This document shows positions 37,718 to 45,991 of a stretch of 64,000 bases of DNA, piece after piece. A model generated the notes under the pieces. The model made no database searches and had not been told where the DNA came from. It was given only the letters and a program-made list of their open reading frames with translations. The DNA comes from Aminipila sp032051575 (lineage in GTDB: Bacteria > Bacillota > Clostridia > Peptostreptococcales > Anaerovoracaceae): contig NZ_DAMBYD010000013.1 in the NCBI RefSeq assembly GCF_032051575.1, positions 1 through 64,000 on the forward strand, given 5' to 3'. Each line of letters begins with the position of its first letter. Within the stretch, counting starts at the first letter, position 1. The translations under genes and the position numbers were made by a program.

Positions 37718-38802
37718 TATAAAACACCGCCTTTCATCATATTAACAAATTTATCAAATAAATACTGGTTATCATTTGGTCCTGGTGAAGCTTCAGGATG
37801 ATACTGTACAGAGAATATCGGTAGGTCCCTGTGCTTCATTCCCTCCACAGTTCCATCATTTAGATTAATATGGGTTACTTCCATACCCTTTAGAATAATA
37901 CTGTTAGAATCTACGGCATAACCGTGGTTTTGAGATGTGATGTATGAACGATTAGTGTCCTTATCATAGACTCCATGATTTGCGCCTCTGTGTCCATATT
38001 TTAATTTATATGTTTTCCCGCCTGACGCTAGTGCTAAGACCTGATGCCCCATACAAATTCCGAAAGTAGGAACAATTCCCATAATTTCTTTTGTAATGGC
38101 AATAGCTTCTGTCGCTGCCTCAGGATCTCCAGGTCCATTGGTTAAAAAAATGCCGTCAGGGTTTATGCTCATAATATCTTTAGAACTTGTTCCATAAGGG
38201 AATATATGCAATTCGCATCCTCGTATATTTAATCCATCTAAAATGCTTTTTTTAACACCGAAGTCCAATACTGCTACCTTTTTTACCTCCATACCCTCTG
38301 GAGCATGAATTATTTTCTTTTCACTAGTAGCGGCCTCCTTCATCCAGTCTCCTCTAAGCTGAGTCTCTGCACATAGTCTTTGCGCTTCTTCTACTGTAAT
38401 TCCTTCATTACTAATAACACATTTTATAGTGCCTTCATTCCTTATCTTCTTTGTAATACTTCTTGTATCCACTTTCCAAATACCTGGCACTTTCATTTCC
38501 TTAAGCCACTGGTCAATGTTCATGATACAATTAGAATTTGAGGGAGTAAAGCAAATATCTTTTGCCACTAATCCGAATGCATAAATCTTATCCGATTCAT
38601 TGTCAATTTTGCTAATTCCGTAGTTCCCAATCAGGGGATACGTCATAGTAATTATTTGACCCATATATGAAGGATCTGTAAGCGTTTTTTGATAACCAGT
38701 CATTCCTGTATTAAAAACCAGTTCGCCTACTTTAGTTGTCTTGTATCCGAAACCTTTACCTGTAATAACAGTTCCGTCTTCCAAATATAACAGCGCTTCC
38801 AT
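37717..38802 (-). CDS. carA: Carbamoyl-phosphate synthase small (glutaminase) subunit
   Basis: 361-residue class I glutamine amidotransferase subunit that releases ammonia for CarB. The N-terminal CarA domain begins EALLYLEDGTVITGKGFG; the glutaminase domain has the nucleophile cysteine in TFGICMGHQVLALASGG (near 248) and the His-Glu pair in SVQYHPEASPGP (near 330). First gene of carAB; 215 bp of upstream DNA separate it from the ATPase gene, with no recognisable PyrR or T-box leader. Confidence 0.98.
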   Translation of the reverse strand: MEALLYLEDGTVITGKGFGYKTTKVGELVFNTGMTGYQKTLTDPSYMGQIITMTYPLIGNYGISKIDNESDKIYAFGLVAKDICFTPSNSNCIMNIDQWLKEMKVPGIWKVDTRSITKKIRNEGTIKCVISNEGITVEEAQRLCAETQLRGDWMKEAATSEKKIIHAPEGMEVKKVAVLDFGVKKSILDGLNIRGCELHIFPYGTSSKDIMSINPDGIFLTNGPGDPEAATEAIAITKEIMGIVPTFGICMGHQVLALASGGKTYKLKYGHRGANHGVYDKDTNRSYITSQNHGYAVDSNSIILKGMEVTHINLNDGTVEGMKHRDLPIFSVQYHPEASPGPNDNQYLFDKFVNMMKGGVL

Positions 38803-38967
38803 GTTACGACCTTCCCTTTCCTAACTTACCTACAACTTTTAAATGGATTGTTACTTCCAATTCAATGCTGTAAATAATTATACACTTAAGTTTATTTTTA
38901 TGCAATACTTAATTTTACAATTATCCTACAGCGTTTTAGTTTCTCTAACCCATTAGCATATCATATA

Positions 38968-39007
38968 AAAAGAGACTTGTCACCAACAAAATAACAAATC
39001 TCTTTTT
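38968..39007 (-). terminator. Terminator after the P-type ATPase
   Basis: Hairpin GAGATTTGT...ACAAGTCTC with T-rich flank on the minus strand, directly after the ATPase stop and upstream of carA. Confidence 0.75.
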
Positions 39008-39017
39008 TCTGTTAAAA

Positions 39018-41591
39018 CTATTCTTTTTTTCTGTTAAGTTCCCTAAAGGCTCTGCTTATTTGTATCAGAATTGTTGGGGCAACCGCACAAGCTACAATAT
39101 ATGCCATTTGCTCCCCCGACAGTTCTGCTACTTGAAATAAGCTTTGCAATGGATTTATAGTAAGAACCGCAAATAACAATACTGTTCCTAATACAAATGC
39201 TTGTAAGCAGTACATATTGCTAAATAACCCCAGTTTAAAAATTGACTGACTTCCCCTTGAATTAAAGCCATGCCATAATCTGGCGAAACACAGAGTTGCA
39301 AATGCCATGGTTGAAGCCGTTGCATTTCCCACTAATAATCCCTGATAATATGCTGTCATTGTGAAAATTGCAATTAGTGCTCCCTGTATTAAAATCTCTA
39401 TCATATATTTCCTCGTTAATATTGATTCATCACTTCTTCTTGGAGGCTCTTTAAGCAAGTCATCTTTTGGCTTTTCCATGCTTATTGCAATAGCAGGAAG
39501 GCTGTCTGTTATTAAATTGATAAACAACAGGTGTACAGCCATAAAGGGTATGGGCAATGCCATTAATGAAGTATATAATACGGCTATTATTCCAGAAGCA
39601 TTTCCTGAAAGTAAAAATTTAATAGAATTTTTTATATTTGTATATATGTTTCTACCATTTGCTACAGATTTTACAATAGTTGCAAAATTGTCATCTGTCA
39701 AAATCATGGAGGCAGCATCTTTTGATACATCAGTCCCTGTTATCCCCATAGCAATTCCAATATCCGCCTTTTTCAAAGCAGGCGCATCGTTTACACCATC
39801 ACCTGTCATAGCTACAATATTGCCTTTCTTCTGCCATGCATCAACAATTCTGATTTTATGAGCTGGAGTAACTCTGGCATATACTGCGATCTCTGAAATT
39901 TCTTTATTTAATCTTTCATCAGAAATCTCATCCAATTCCATTCCAGTTATTGCCCTTTGACCCTCTTTTAATATTCCAATTTCCTCTGCAATTGCAGAAG
40001 CTGTTATTTTATGGTCACCAGTTATCATAACTGGCATAATGCCTGCGGTAAGACAATTTGCTACTGCAATTTTTGATTCTTCCCTTGGAGGATCCTGCAT
40101 AGCTATTAACCCAATAAATGTAAAATTTTCTTCATCATTCAATGTTATGCTTTTTGTTCCAATATTCTTCTGTGCAAAGGCTAGGACTCTTAACCCTTTT
40201 CTTGAATATTCATAGTTCTGAACATGTACCCTCTGAATATCCTCTTCTGTAATGGTTCTTTCAAATCCATTGCTAAAAATAAATTTTGACTTATGCAGCA
40301 TTGCATCCACAGCACCTTTTGTGACCATCACATAAACACCATCAATTTTGTGTAATGTACTCATGAGCTTTCGATCAGAGTCAAAGGGAAGTTCCGACAA
40401 CCTTGGATAACTGGCTAAGATCTGCTTATAGTTATTTTTTGTGTTAAAATAATAGTCAATAAGCGCTGTCTCAGTAGGGTCTCCCAAAACTTTCCCTTCT
40501 GATACTGAGCTGTCATTGCAAAGTAACGCTCCTAATAACAATCTATCTTCCGATATTTGTCCTTCATCTGCCAAAAAAAAACTTTTTACAGTCATTTTGT
40601 TTTTAGTTAAAGTTCCTGTTTTATCTGAACAAATAATAGATACACATCCTAAACTTTCTACCGCTTTCAAATCCTTCATTATTGCATTTTCTTTAGCCAT
40701 TTTAGAGGTTCCTAATGCCAGTGATATAGTTACAATAGAGGAAAGCGCCTCTGGTATGGCTGCTACAGCCAGCGCTACAGCAAACATCAATGAATCCAAA
40801 ACATTCATTCCCCTGTAAATACAAATACCTAAAACACATAGGCAAATAATCATGATTACAAGGGATAATTTCTTACCAAAAGCATCCAGACTAACCTGTA
40901 ATGGAGTTTTCCGCTCTTTTGTTTCATTCATAAGCTGCGCAATTTTTCCAAGCTCAGTATTCATACCCACACTTGTAACAACTGCGATTCCTCTACCATA
41001 GGTGACCTGAGTTCCCGAAAATACCATATTATCCTGGTCGGCTAAAGTTTTGTTTCCAGCTATCTTTTCTGCAATCTTATTTATGCTTTCCGCTTCTCCT
41101 GTCAAAGAACTTTCATTTATCTGAAGTGAATAACTTTCAATAATTCTTCCATCTGCTGGAACAACATCTCCCGCCTCTAATACTAATATATCACCTACCA
41201 CAATATTAGCTGCTTCTATTCCTCTTCTTTTACCAGCTCTCATTACTTTCGCAAGTGGTGACGCTAATTTCTTTAAGCTATTTAATGATTTTTCTGCTTT
41301 AAAATGCTCTACAGTCCCTAAAATAGCATTAAGAATAATTACCACTAAAATTACAACCGTACTTTCGAAGTTATCCGTAAATATAGAGATAATTGCAGCT
41401 ATAATTAATATGATTACTAATAAATCCTTAAATTGAGAAAAAAACACTTTCAAAACGCTTTGCTTTTTTTCTTCTGCTAATTGATTCTTTCCATATTTGC
41501 TTTCACTTTCTTTTACTTTTTTGTCATTTAACCCCTCTTTGGAAGAATTGAAATGTGTAAGGACTTCGGCTGCTGACATTTTATAGAACAT
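39018..41591 (-). CDS. P-type cation-transporting ATPase, Ca2+ type (PMCA/SERCA-like)
   Basis: 857-residue P2-type ATPase. The phosphorylation motif CSDKTGTLTKN is near residue 330, the transmembrane-4 motif AVAAIPEALSSIV lies upstream, the actuator TGEA is in SSLTGEAES, and the hinge MTGDGVNDAPALKKADIGIA is near 610, followed by a C-terminal helix bundle. PEAL/PEGL-type TM4 plus an N-terminal cation-ATPase domain points to Ca2+ (or Mn2+) efflux at the plasma membrane. A GTG at 41600 would add three codons, but the ATG at 41591 follows GGAG at 8 bp. No linked regulator. Confidence 0.93.
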   Translation of the reverse strand: MFYKMSAAEVLTHFNSSKEGLNDKKVKESESKYGKNQLAEEKKQSVLKVFFSQFKDLLVIILIIAAIISIFTDNFESTVVILVVIILNAILGTVEHFKAEKSLNSLKKLASPLAKVMRAGKRRGIEAANIVVGDILVLEAGDVVPADGRIIESYSLQINESSLTGEAESINKIAEKIAGNKTLADQDNMVFSGTQVTYGRGIAVVTSVGMNTELGKIAQLMNETKERKTPLQVSLDAFGKKLSLVIMIICLCVLGICIYRGMNVLDSLMFAVALAVAAIPEALSSIVTISLALGTSKMAKENAIMKDLKAVESLGCVSIICSDKTGTLTKNKMTVKSFFLADEGQISEDRLLLGALLCNDSSVSEGKVLGDPTETALIDYYFNTKNNYKQILASYPRLSELPFDSDRKLMSTLHKIDGVYVMVTKGAVDAMLHKSKFIFSNGFERTITEEDIQRVHVQNYEYSRKGLRVLAFAQKNIGTKSITLNDEENFTFIGLIAMQDPPREESKIAVANCLTAGIMPVMITGDHKITASAIAEEIGILKEGQRAITGMELDEISDERLNKEISEIAVYARVTPAHKIRIVDAWQKKGNIVAMTGDGVNDAPALKKADIGIAMGITGTDVSKDAASMILTDDNFATIVKSVANGRNIYTNIKNSIKFLLSGNASGIIAVLYTSLMALPIPFMAVHLLFINLITDSLPAIAISMEKPKDDLLKEPPRRSDESILTRKYMIEILIQGALIAIFTMTAYYQGLLVGNATASTMAFATLCFARLWHGFNSRGSQSIFKLGLFSNMYCLQAFVLGTVLLFAVLTINPLQSLFQVAELSGEQMAYIVACAVAPTILIQISRAFRELNRKKE

Positions 41592-41737
41592 TTTATGCAC
41601 TCCATTCTTTATTAATATGCTAAATATTAGTATGCTTATTTTGCCATATGTTATTCTTCATTGTCTGCTTTATGAATACAAAATCTGTCAATTCGCTGTT
41701 ATTGGTTTGTGGTCCAGCATATGTTCTTAGATACAAA

Positions 41738-41769
41738 AAAACGTCAACCGATTTCTCTTTTGACGTTTT
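41738..41769 (-). terminator. Terminator after the RNA methyltransferase gene
   Basis: Arms AAAACGTCAA / TTGACGTTTT with a 12-nt loop and continuing T's on the minus strand, 9 bp after the methyltransferase stop. Confidence 0.88.
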
Positions 41770-41777
41770 AAATACTT

Positions 41778-42929
41778 TTATTTTTCTTCTTTACTGGGCT
41801 TTGGCGGCTTTGCTCCGTGGAATTGATAGTAACATACTTCAATATTCCCGTTATATAGTTTTCGTCTTCTATCAGCCAGTTTTCCAAATGCTAACTTTTC
41901 TATGGTTTTGTCAGGTGTAATCACAAATAATGACCAAGTAGGATTCTGTTTCAAAAAGTTTTTTAATTTATTATAAATCTTTTTAATTTCATCCTTTTCT
42001 CCAATTCTTTCTCCATATGGAGGATTTGTTACAATTACCCCACTCATTTCGCCGGCTTCCATTTCAGAGATATTCATCCTTTTGAAAGTAATACAATCAT
42101 CAACCCCAGCATCTTCAGCATTTTCTAGGGAGGCTTCTATTGCGGCAGGATTTATGTCGTAAGCTTCTATACGAATATCTTTATCATGCTCTATGGCGCC
42201 AAAGGCTGCCTTTCGTTCTTCTTTCCATAAATACTCTGGAATTATATCCCACTCTTCTGCTGCAAAATGTCGGTTTAAACCAGGAGCAATATTTTTTGCA
42301 ATCATTGCTGCTTCTATGGCAATAGTCCCAGAACCACAACAAGGGTCAACAAGAATTCTTCCCTCTCTCCAAAAAGACAGTTGTACCATGGCTGCTGCTA
42401 AAGTCTCCTTTATAGGTGCTACTACTGCATTTTGGCGATATCCTCTCTTATGAAGCCCTACACCAGTTGTATCAAGTGTAATAGTGGCTCTATCCTTTAA
42501 CAGCGTTACCTTTACAACATATTCCGCTCCTGATTTTTCAAAATGCTCAACACCATATGTTTCTTTTAGTCTTTCAATAATTGCCTTCTCTGAAACACTT
42601 TGACAGCTTCGCATACTGAATAGTTTTGATTTTACAGACGAACAATTAACCTTAAAGTTGCCATCAATAGGAATCCATTCCTCCCATGCAATCCCTTTCA
42701 TGGTTTGAAACAAATCTTCAAATTCTAATGCTTCAAATTCAGCCATCTTTACAAGTACTCTGTCTGCACATCTCAGCCATAGATTTGACTTTACAATAGC
42801 TCTTTCATCTCCCATATAAGTTATTTTGGCATCCTCAGATTTAATGATTTTATAGCCTAATGCTTCAATTTCTCTTTTAACTACAGCTTCAAGTCCAAAT
42901 GTGGATGTTGCAATTAATTCAAGTTTCAT
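41778..42929 (-). CDS. THUMP-domain class I RNA methyltransferase (RlmL/YpsC-like)
   Basis: 383-residue methyltransferase with an N-terminal ferredoxin-like/THUMP region (KLELIATSTFGLEAVVKREI; THUMP near 60-155), then a Rossmann SAM-binding domain (LVDPCCGSGTIAIEAAMIA near 192-210) and the catalytic N6/N2-methylase motif IVTNPPYGERIG near 302. Members methylate a guanosine of 23S rRNA (m2G2445 in E. coli RlmL) or related sites. Normal length for the Gram-positive YpsC form, which lacks the RlmK half. Sits alone between two terminators. Confidence 0.92.
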   Translation of the reverse strand: MKLELIATSTFGLEAVVKREIEALGYKIIKSEDAKITYMGDERAIVKSNLWLRCADRVLVKMAEFEALEFEDLFQTMKGIAWEEWIPIDGNFKVNCSSVKSKLFSMRSCQSVSEKAIIERLKETYGVEHFEKSGAEYVVKVTLLKDRATITLDTTGVGLHKRGYRQNAVVAPIKETLAAAMVQLSFWREGRILVDPCCGSGTIAIEAAMIAKNIAPGLNRHFAAEEWDIIPEYLWKEERKAAFGAIEHDKDIRIEAYDINPAAIEASLENAEDAGVDDCITFKRMNISEMEAGEMSGVIVTNPPYGERIGEKDEIKKIYNKLKNFLKQNPTWSLFVITPDKTIEKLAFGKLADRRRKLYNGNIEVCYYQFHGAKPPKPSKEEK

Positions 42930-42955
42930 CTTTTCCTCTACTTTCTTTATTATAC

Positions 42956-42982
42956 AAAAAAGCTCCCTTTTGAGAGCTTTTT
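42956..42982 (-). terminator. Terminator after mreB
   Basis: Arms AAAAAAGCTC / GAGCTTTTT followed by T's on the minus strand, between mreB and the methyltransferase gene. Confidence 0.85.
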
Positions 42983-42987
42983 ATGCG

Positions 42988-44010
42988 CTAAAAATTAGAT
43001 CGTTTTCTATTCAATTGGTTTGTTTCCATAAACTCAAGAGAATTCAACGCTTCGCCTGTGCCTACAGCTACACAAGACTTAGGATCCTCTGCAATTCTAA
43101 CCTCAATTCCTGTTCGTTCTTGAATTCTCCTGTCAATACCGTAAAGTAATGCTCCACCACCTGTAATAACGATACCTGAGTTACTAATATCTGCCGCAAG
43201 TTCAGGCGGTGTTCTTTCAAGTACAGAATGAACCGCTTCTGCAATAGTTTGTAATGGTTCTTCAAGAGCCTCCATCATTTCAGCAGATGAAACCTCTATT
43301 GACTTAGGTAATCCACTAACCAAGTCTCTTCCTCTGCATTCCATTGAGATAGGTTCATCTCTTTGATAAGCTGTACCGATAGTCATTTTTAATTCTTCTG
43401 CAGTTCTTTCCCCGATATATAATTTATGCACTTTACGCATATATTTTACAATATACTCGTCAAATTTATCTCCAGCAATCTTTACGGAAGCGCTTGCAAC
43501 AATACCGCCAAGTGAAATAACAGCTATATCCGTAGTTCCTCCACCGATATCTATAACTAGTACTCCATCTGGCTTAGAAATGTCAAGGCCAGCTCCAATA
43601 GCAGCAGCAATAGGTTCTTCCATAAGATAAACATCTTTGCCCCCTGCTTGAGTAGCTGCTTCTCTAACTGCTCTCTTTTCAACTTCTGTAACACCACTTG
43701 GAACACAGACCATGATTCTAGGTCTAAAAAATCTACTTGTTCCACAGGTTTTCTTTATAAAATACTTAAGCATTCTTTCTGTTACATCGTAATCTGAAAT
43801 AACACCATCACGCAAAGGTCTAACTGCCACAATATTTGCAGGAGTTCTACCAAGCATTTGTCTAGCCTGTTCACCTACAGCCAAAATTTCATTGTTATCT
43901 TGATTAATTGCAACAACTGAAGGCTCATTTAAAACAACACCTTTTCCTTTAATATAAACTAAAACATTGGCCGTACCAAGGTCAATACCAACTTCTGATG
44001 AAAATCCCAC
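42988..44010 (-). CDS. mreB: Rod-shape-determining actin homologue MreB/Mbl
   Basis: 340-residue actin-fold ATPase that forms membrane-bound filaments directing lateral wall synthesis. Nucleotide-binding signatures: GIDLGTANVLVYIKGKG at the N-terminus, VIDIGGGTTDIAVISLGG near 158-175 and GIVITGGGALLYG near 283. Length is normal. No mreC/mreD follows, so this is a stand-alone paralogue (MreB, Mbl or MreBH cannot be told apart by eye). It lies just downstream of a bactofilin gene, giving two cytoskeletal genes side by side, separated by a terminator. Confidence 0.95.
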   Translation of the reverse strand: MGFSSEVGIDLGTANVLVYIKGKGVVLNEPSVVAINQDNNEILAVGEQARQMLGRTPANIVAVRPLRDGVISDYDVTERMLKYFIKKTCGTSRFFRPRIMVCVPSGVTEVEKRAVREAATQAGGKDVYLMEEPIAAAIGAGLDISKPDGVLVIDIGGGTTDIAVISLGGIVASASVKIAGDKFDEYIVKYMRKVHKLYIGERTAEELKMTIGTAYQRDEPISMECRGRDLVSGLPKSIEVSSAEMMEALEEPLQTIAEAVHSVLERTPPELAADISNSGIVITGGGALLYGIDRRIQERTGIEVRIAEDPKSCVAVGTGEALNSLEFMETNQLNRKRSNF

Positions 44011-44034
44011 TTGATTTCTCCTTTCAATTTAAAA

Positions 44035-44068
44035 CTGCTCTTCAAGCAAATTATTCACTAAAGAGCAG
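44035..44068 (-). terminator. Terminator after the bactofilin gene
   Basis: CTGCTCTT / AAGAGCAG arms with an 18-nt loop, followed by TTTTAAA on the minus strand. Confidence 0.7.
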
Positions 44069-44103
44069 CACAATTAGTCTATGTTTTATGTAATCCATAT
44101 ATA

Positions 44104-45009
44104 CTAGTTACTCACTATTTGCCCAAAAATGCTATCCTCTTCGTTCTTAGAGAAATTAGTATTGATATAGCCCTGCATTCTTGCACCATATTGTACATAA
44201 AAATTAGATACTGTAATATTTCCAACAACAACAGAATTTGAAAGAAACTCTCCATTGCCTCCAATATTAACTTCGCCCTTTATCTTGCCATCAACTCTAG
44301 TATTTTGGGCTTCCACATCACCTACAAGTAAAGTATCTTTATCCATAAGCAAAGCACCCTTAGAGCTAATATTTCCCTTAATTTGTGCACCTTCCAATAG
44401 GATATCAGTCGCTATAATGTCACCTTGAACAAAACCTGATACACCTACATTCTTGGTAGTATCAATTTTGCCCTTAACTTTACCATTTAATTCAATGTTT
44501 TCAAAAGATTTTATATTACCTTCAACTATTGTGTTTCTAGTAATAATAGTTGTACCTACTTCTTCTTCTTTGTATGGTTCATTATTGCCTATGCCATTTC
44601 CAGAATTACCACCACCAAAGCCATTATTAAACCTTGTAGAATCAGCAGCGAAGTTGCCAGAAAAACTGTTTTGGGTTGACTGCCCATATCCTGGCCTGTC
44701 AAAGAAAGCTGGCTCTTCAAAATTTGTATTTGACCGTTGTTGATTATATGTATCATTACTTTGATTTGTACGAGCGCCCATATTCTGGGTATTCTGTGTG
44801 CTCTGTGTGCTCTGATTAAAAGCTTGACTAAAATCTTGATTCAATCGGTCATTGTTAGTCGGCTCCTCTGGAGTTTGATTTGCAGCCGTATAATTTTCTG
44901 TGTTATCTGTTGCTGCACCAGCCTCTTCATTAACTTTTGCCTTGTCTTGAGAAGAATCCATCCCCAAAATTTCTCTCATTGCCTGGCTAAAATTTCCTTT
45001 ATTACTCAT
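44104..45009 (-). CDS. Bactofilin-type polymer-forming cytoskeletal protein
   Basis: 301-residue protein. Residues 1-150 are low-complexity and rich in Asn, Gln, Ser and Thr (TQSTQNTQNMG, NNGFGGGNSGNG), probably disordered. Residues about 155-290 hold the bactofilin beta-helix, with short repeating hydrophobic turns (VEGNIKSFENIELNGKVKGK, VQGDIIATDILLEGAQIKGN). The family assembles nucleotide-free filaments at the membrane that position wall enzymes. An eight-codon longer frame exists, but TTGGAGG before the ATG at 45009 decides the start. It follows the deacetylase-like gene by 45 bp, likely one operon. The N-terminal extension is unusually long for the family. Confidence 0.9.
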   Translation of the reverse strand: MSNKGNFSQAMREILGMDSSQDKAKVNEEAGAATDNTENYTAANQTPEEPTNNDRLNQDFSQAFNQSTQSTQNTQNMGARTNQSNDTYNQQRSNTNFEEPAFFDRPGYGQSTQNSFSGNFAADSTRFNNGFGGGNSGNGIGNNEPYKEEEVGTTIITRNTIVEGNIKSFENIELNGKVKGKIDTTKNVGVSGFVQGDIIATDILLEGAQIKGNISSKGALLMDKDTLLVGDVEAQNTRVDGKIKGEVNIGGNGEFLSNSVVVGNITVSNFYVQYGARMQGYINTNFSKNEEDSIFGQIVSN

Positions 45010-45053
45010 TTTTGGCGCCTCCAATAAATTCACTAGTAATATTTATTTACCCT

Positions 45054-45914
45054 CTAAAAGGTAATTGGTTTAACATCTGCTGTCAATTTCTGAAAATCAT
45101 ATCCATTATCTTTATAGAATTGAATGATTTCTTTTAATGCCTGACAGGTATTATCATTTCCGTTATCATGCATTAAAACAATACACTTGTCAGCTTTGCT
45201 AGGAAGTTTTGTAGCATTTATAACCATTGATTCTTTTGATGTCTTTCCTGAACCATCGTCAGCACAAACATTCCAATCAAAATACACTAAACCTCTGCTT
45301 ACTATTTGTTCTATCAAAGATTTATAGTCAGCTTTATTATATTCATTAATACTTCCACCTGGGAACCTAAGTATCTCTGGCTTTTCACCTGTAACCTGAT
45401 AGATTCTGTTATATGACTTGTCAAAATCCTTCATATAATTTCTCACCGAAGAATAAATGGCATCATAATTATAATCCGTTGAAGTTAACACTCCTACGGC
45501 ATGTCCATTGTCATAGGCCTCTTTAATAATACTGTCTGCTGTCTGGTTTTCACTAGTATTAAAGAAGAAAGTCGCTTTGATGTTGTTTTCCTTTAATAAA
45601 TCCAAAATTTGCAAAGTATTTTCAGAAGATCCATCATCAAAAGTCAAGTACACTACTTTTCCATCATTCTCTGTTATTTTATCAGAAATAGCAGTTTTTG
45701 TAATGAACTTTTCCTCTTCTATCGCAGAGGTTGTAGCCTCTTGAGCAGTAGTCTTACTTACAACAGGCACAGTTTTCTCTGCCATAGACTCTCTATCCCA
45801 AAGATTCAACTTATTGATTACGAAAAAAGCCAATAAGCAAGCTATGACAATTATTATTGAAAGAGATGTAAAAATAATTAAACGTTTATAAAAAACAACA
45901 CTTTTCTCTTTCAT
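45054..45914 (-). CDS. Polysaccharide deacetylase-like (NodB fold) membrane-anchored protein, probably inactive
   Basis: 286 residues: an N-terminal membrane anchor (about 10-32), a Thr/Glu-rich linker, then a NodB/CE4 domain (about 85-280). Present are motif 1 VVYLTFDDGSSENT, motif 3 LRFPGGS, motif 4 FDWNVCADDGSG and motif 5 IVLMHDNGN. The metal-binding motif 2, normally HxxxH after GHxIG, reads GHAVGVLTSTDYNY, with Leu and Asp where both histidines belong. This is seen directly; loss of de-N-acetylase activity is inferred. Otherwise typical of Gram-positive peptidoglycan deacetylases. Directly upstream of the bactofilin gene, suggesting a wall-related partner or scaffold role. Confidence 0.85.
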   Translation of the reverse strand: MKEKSVVFYKRLIIFTSLSIIIVIACLLAFFVINKLNLWDRESMAEKTVPVVSKTTAQEATTSAIEEEKFITKTAISDKITENDGKVVYLTFDDGSSENTLQILDLLKENNIKATFFFNTSENQTADSIIKEAYDNGHAVGVLTSTDYNYDAIYSSVRNYMKDFDKSYNRIYQVTGEKPEILRFPGGSINEYNKADYKSLIEQIVSRGLVYFDWNVCADDGSGKTSKESMVINATKLPSKADKCIVLMHDNGNDNTCQALKEIIQFYKDNGYDFQKLTADVKPITF

Positions 45915-45991
45915 ACATTCTCTTTTCTTATCTAAATTGTAAACATATACTAGAATATTATCACAATTTTATGCAGAAAACAAGATGTGTT

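Noticed and set aside
38803..39017. PyrR or T-box leader upstream of carA
   Set aside because: Only the ATPase terminator is recognisable; no conserved leader motif was found.
43068..43745. Extra minus-strand frames within mreB
   Set aside because: They are out-of-frame shadows of the intact mreB reading frame.
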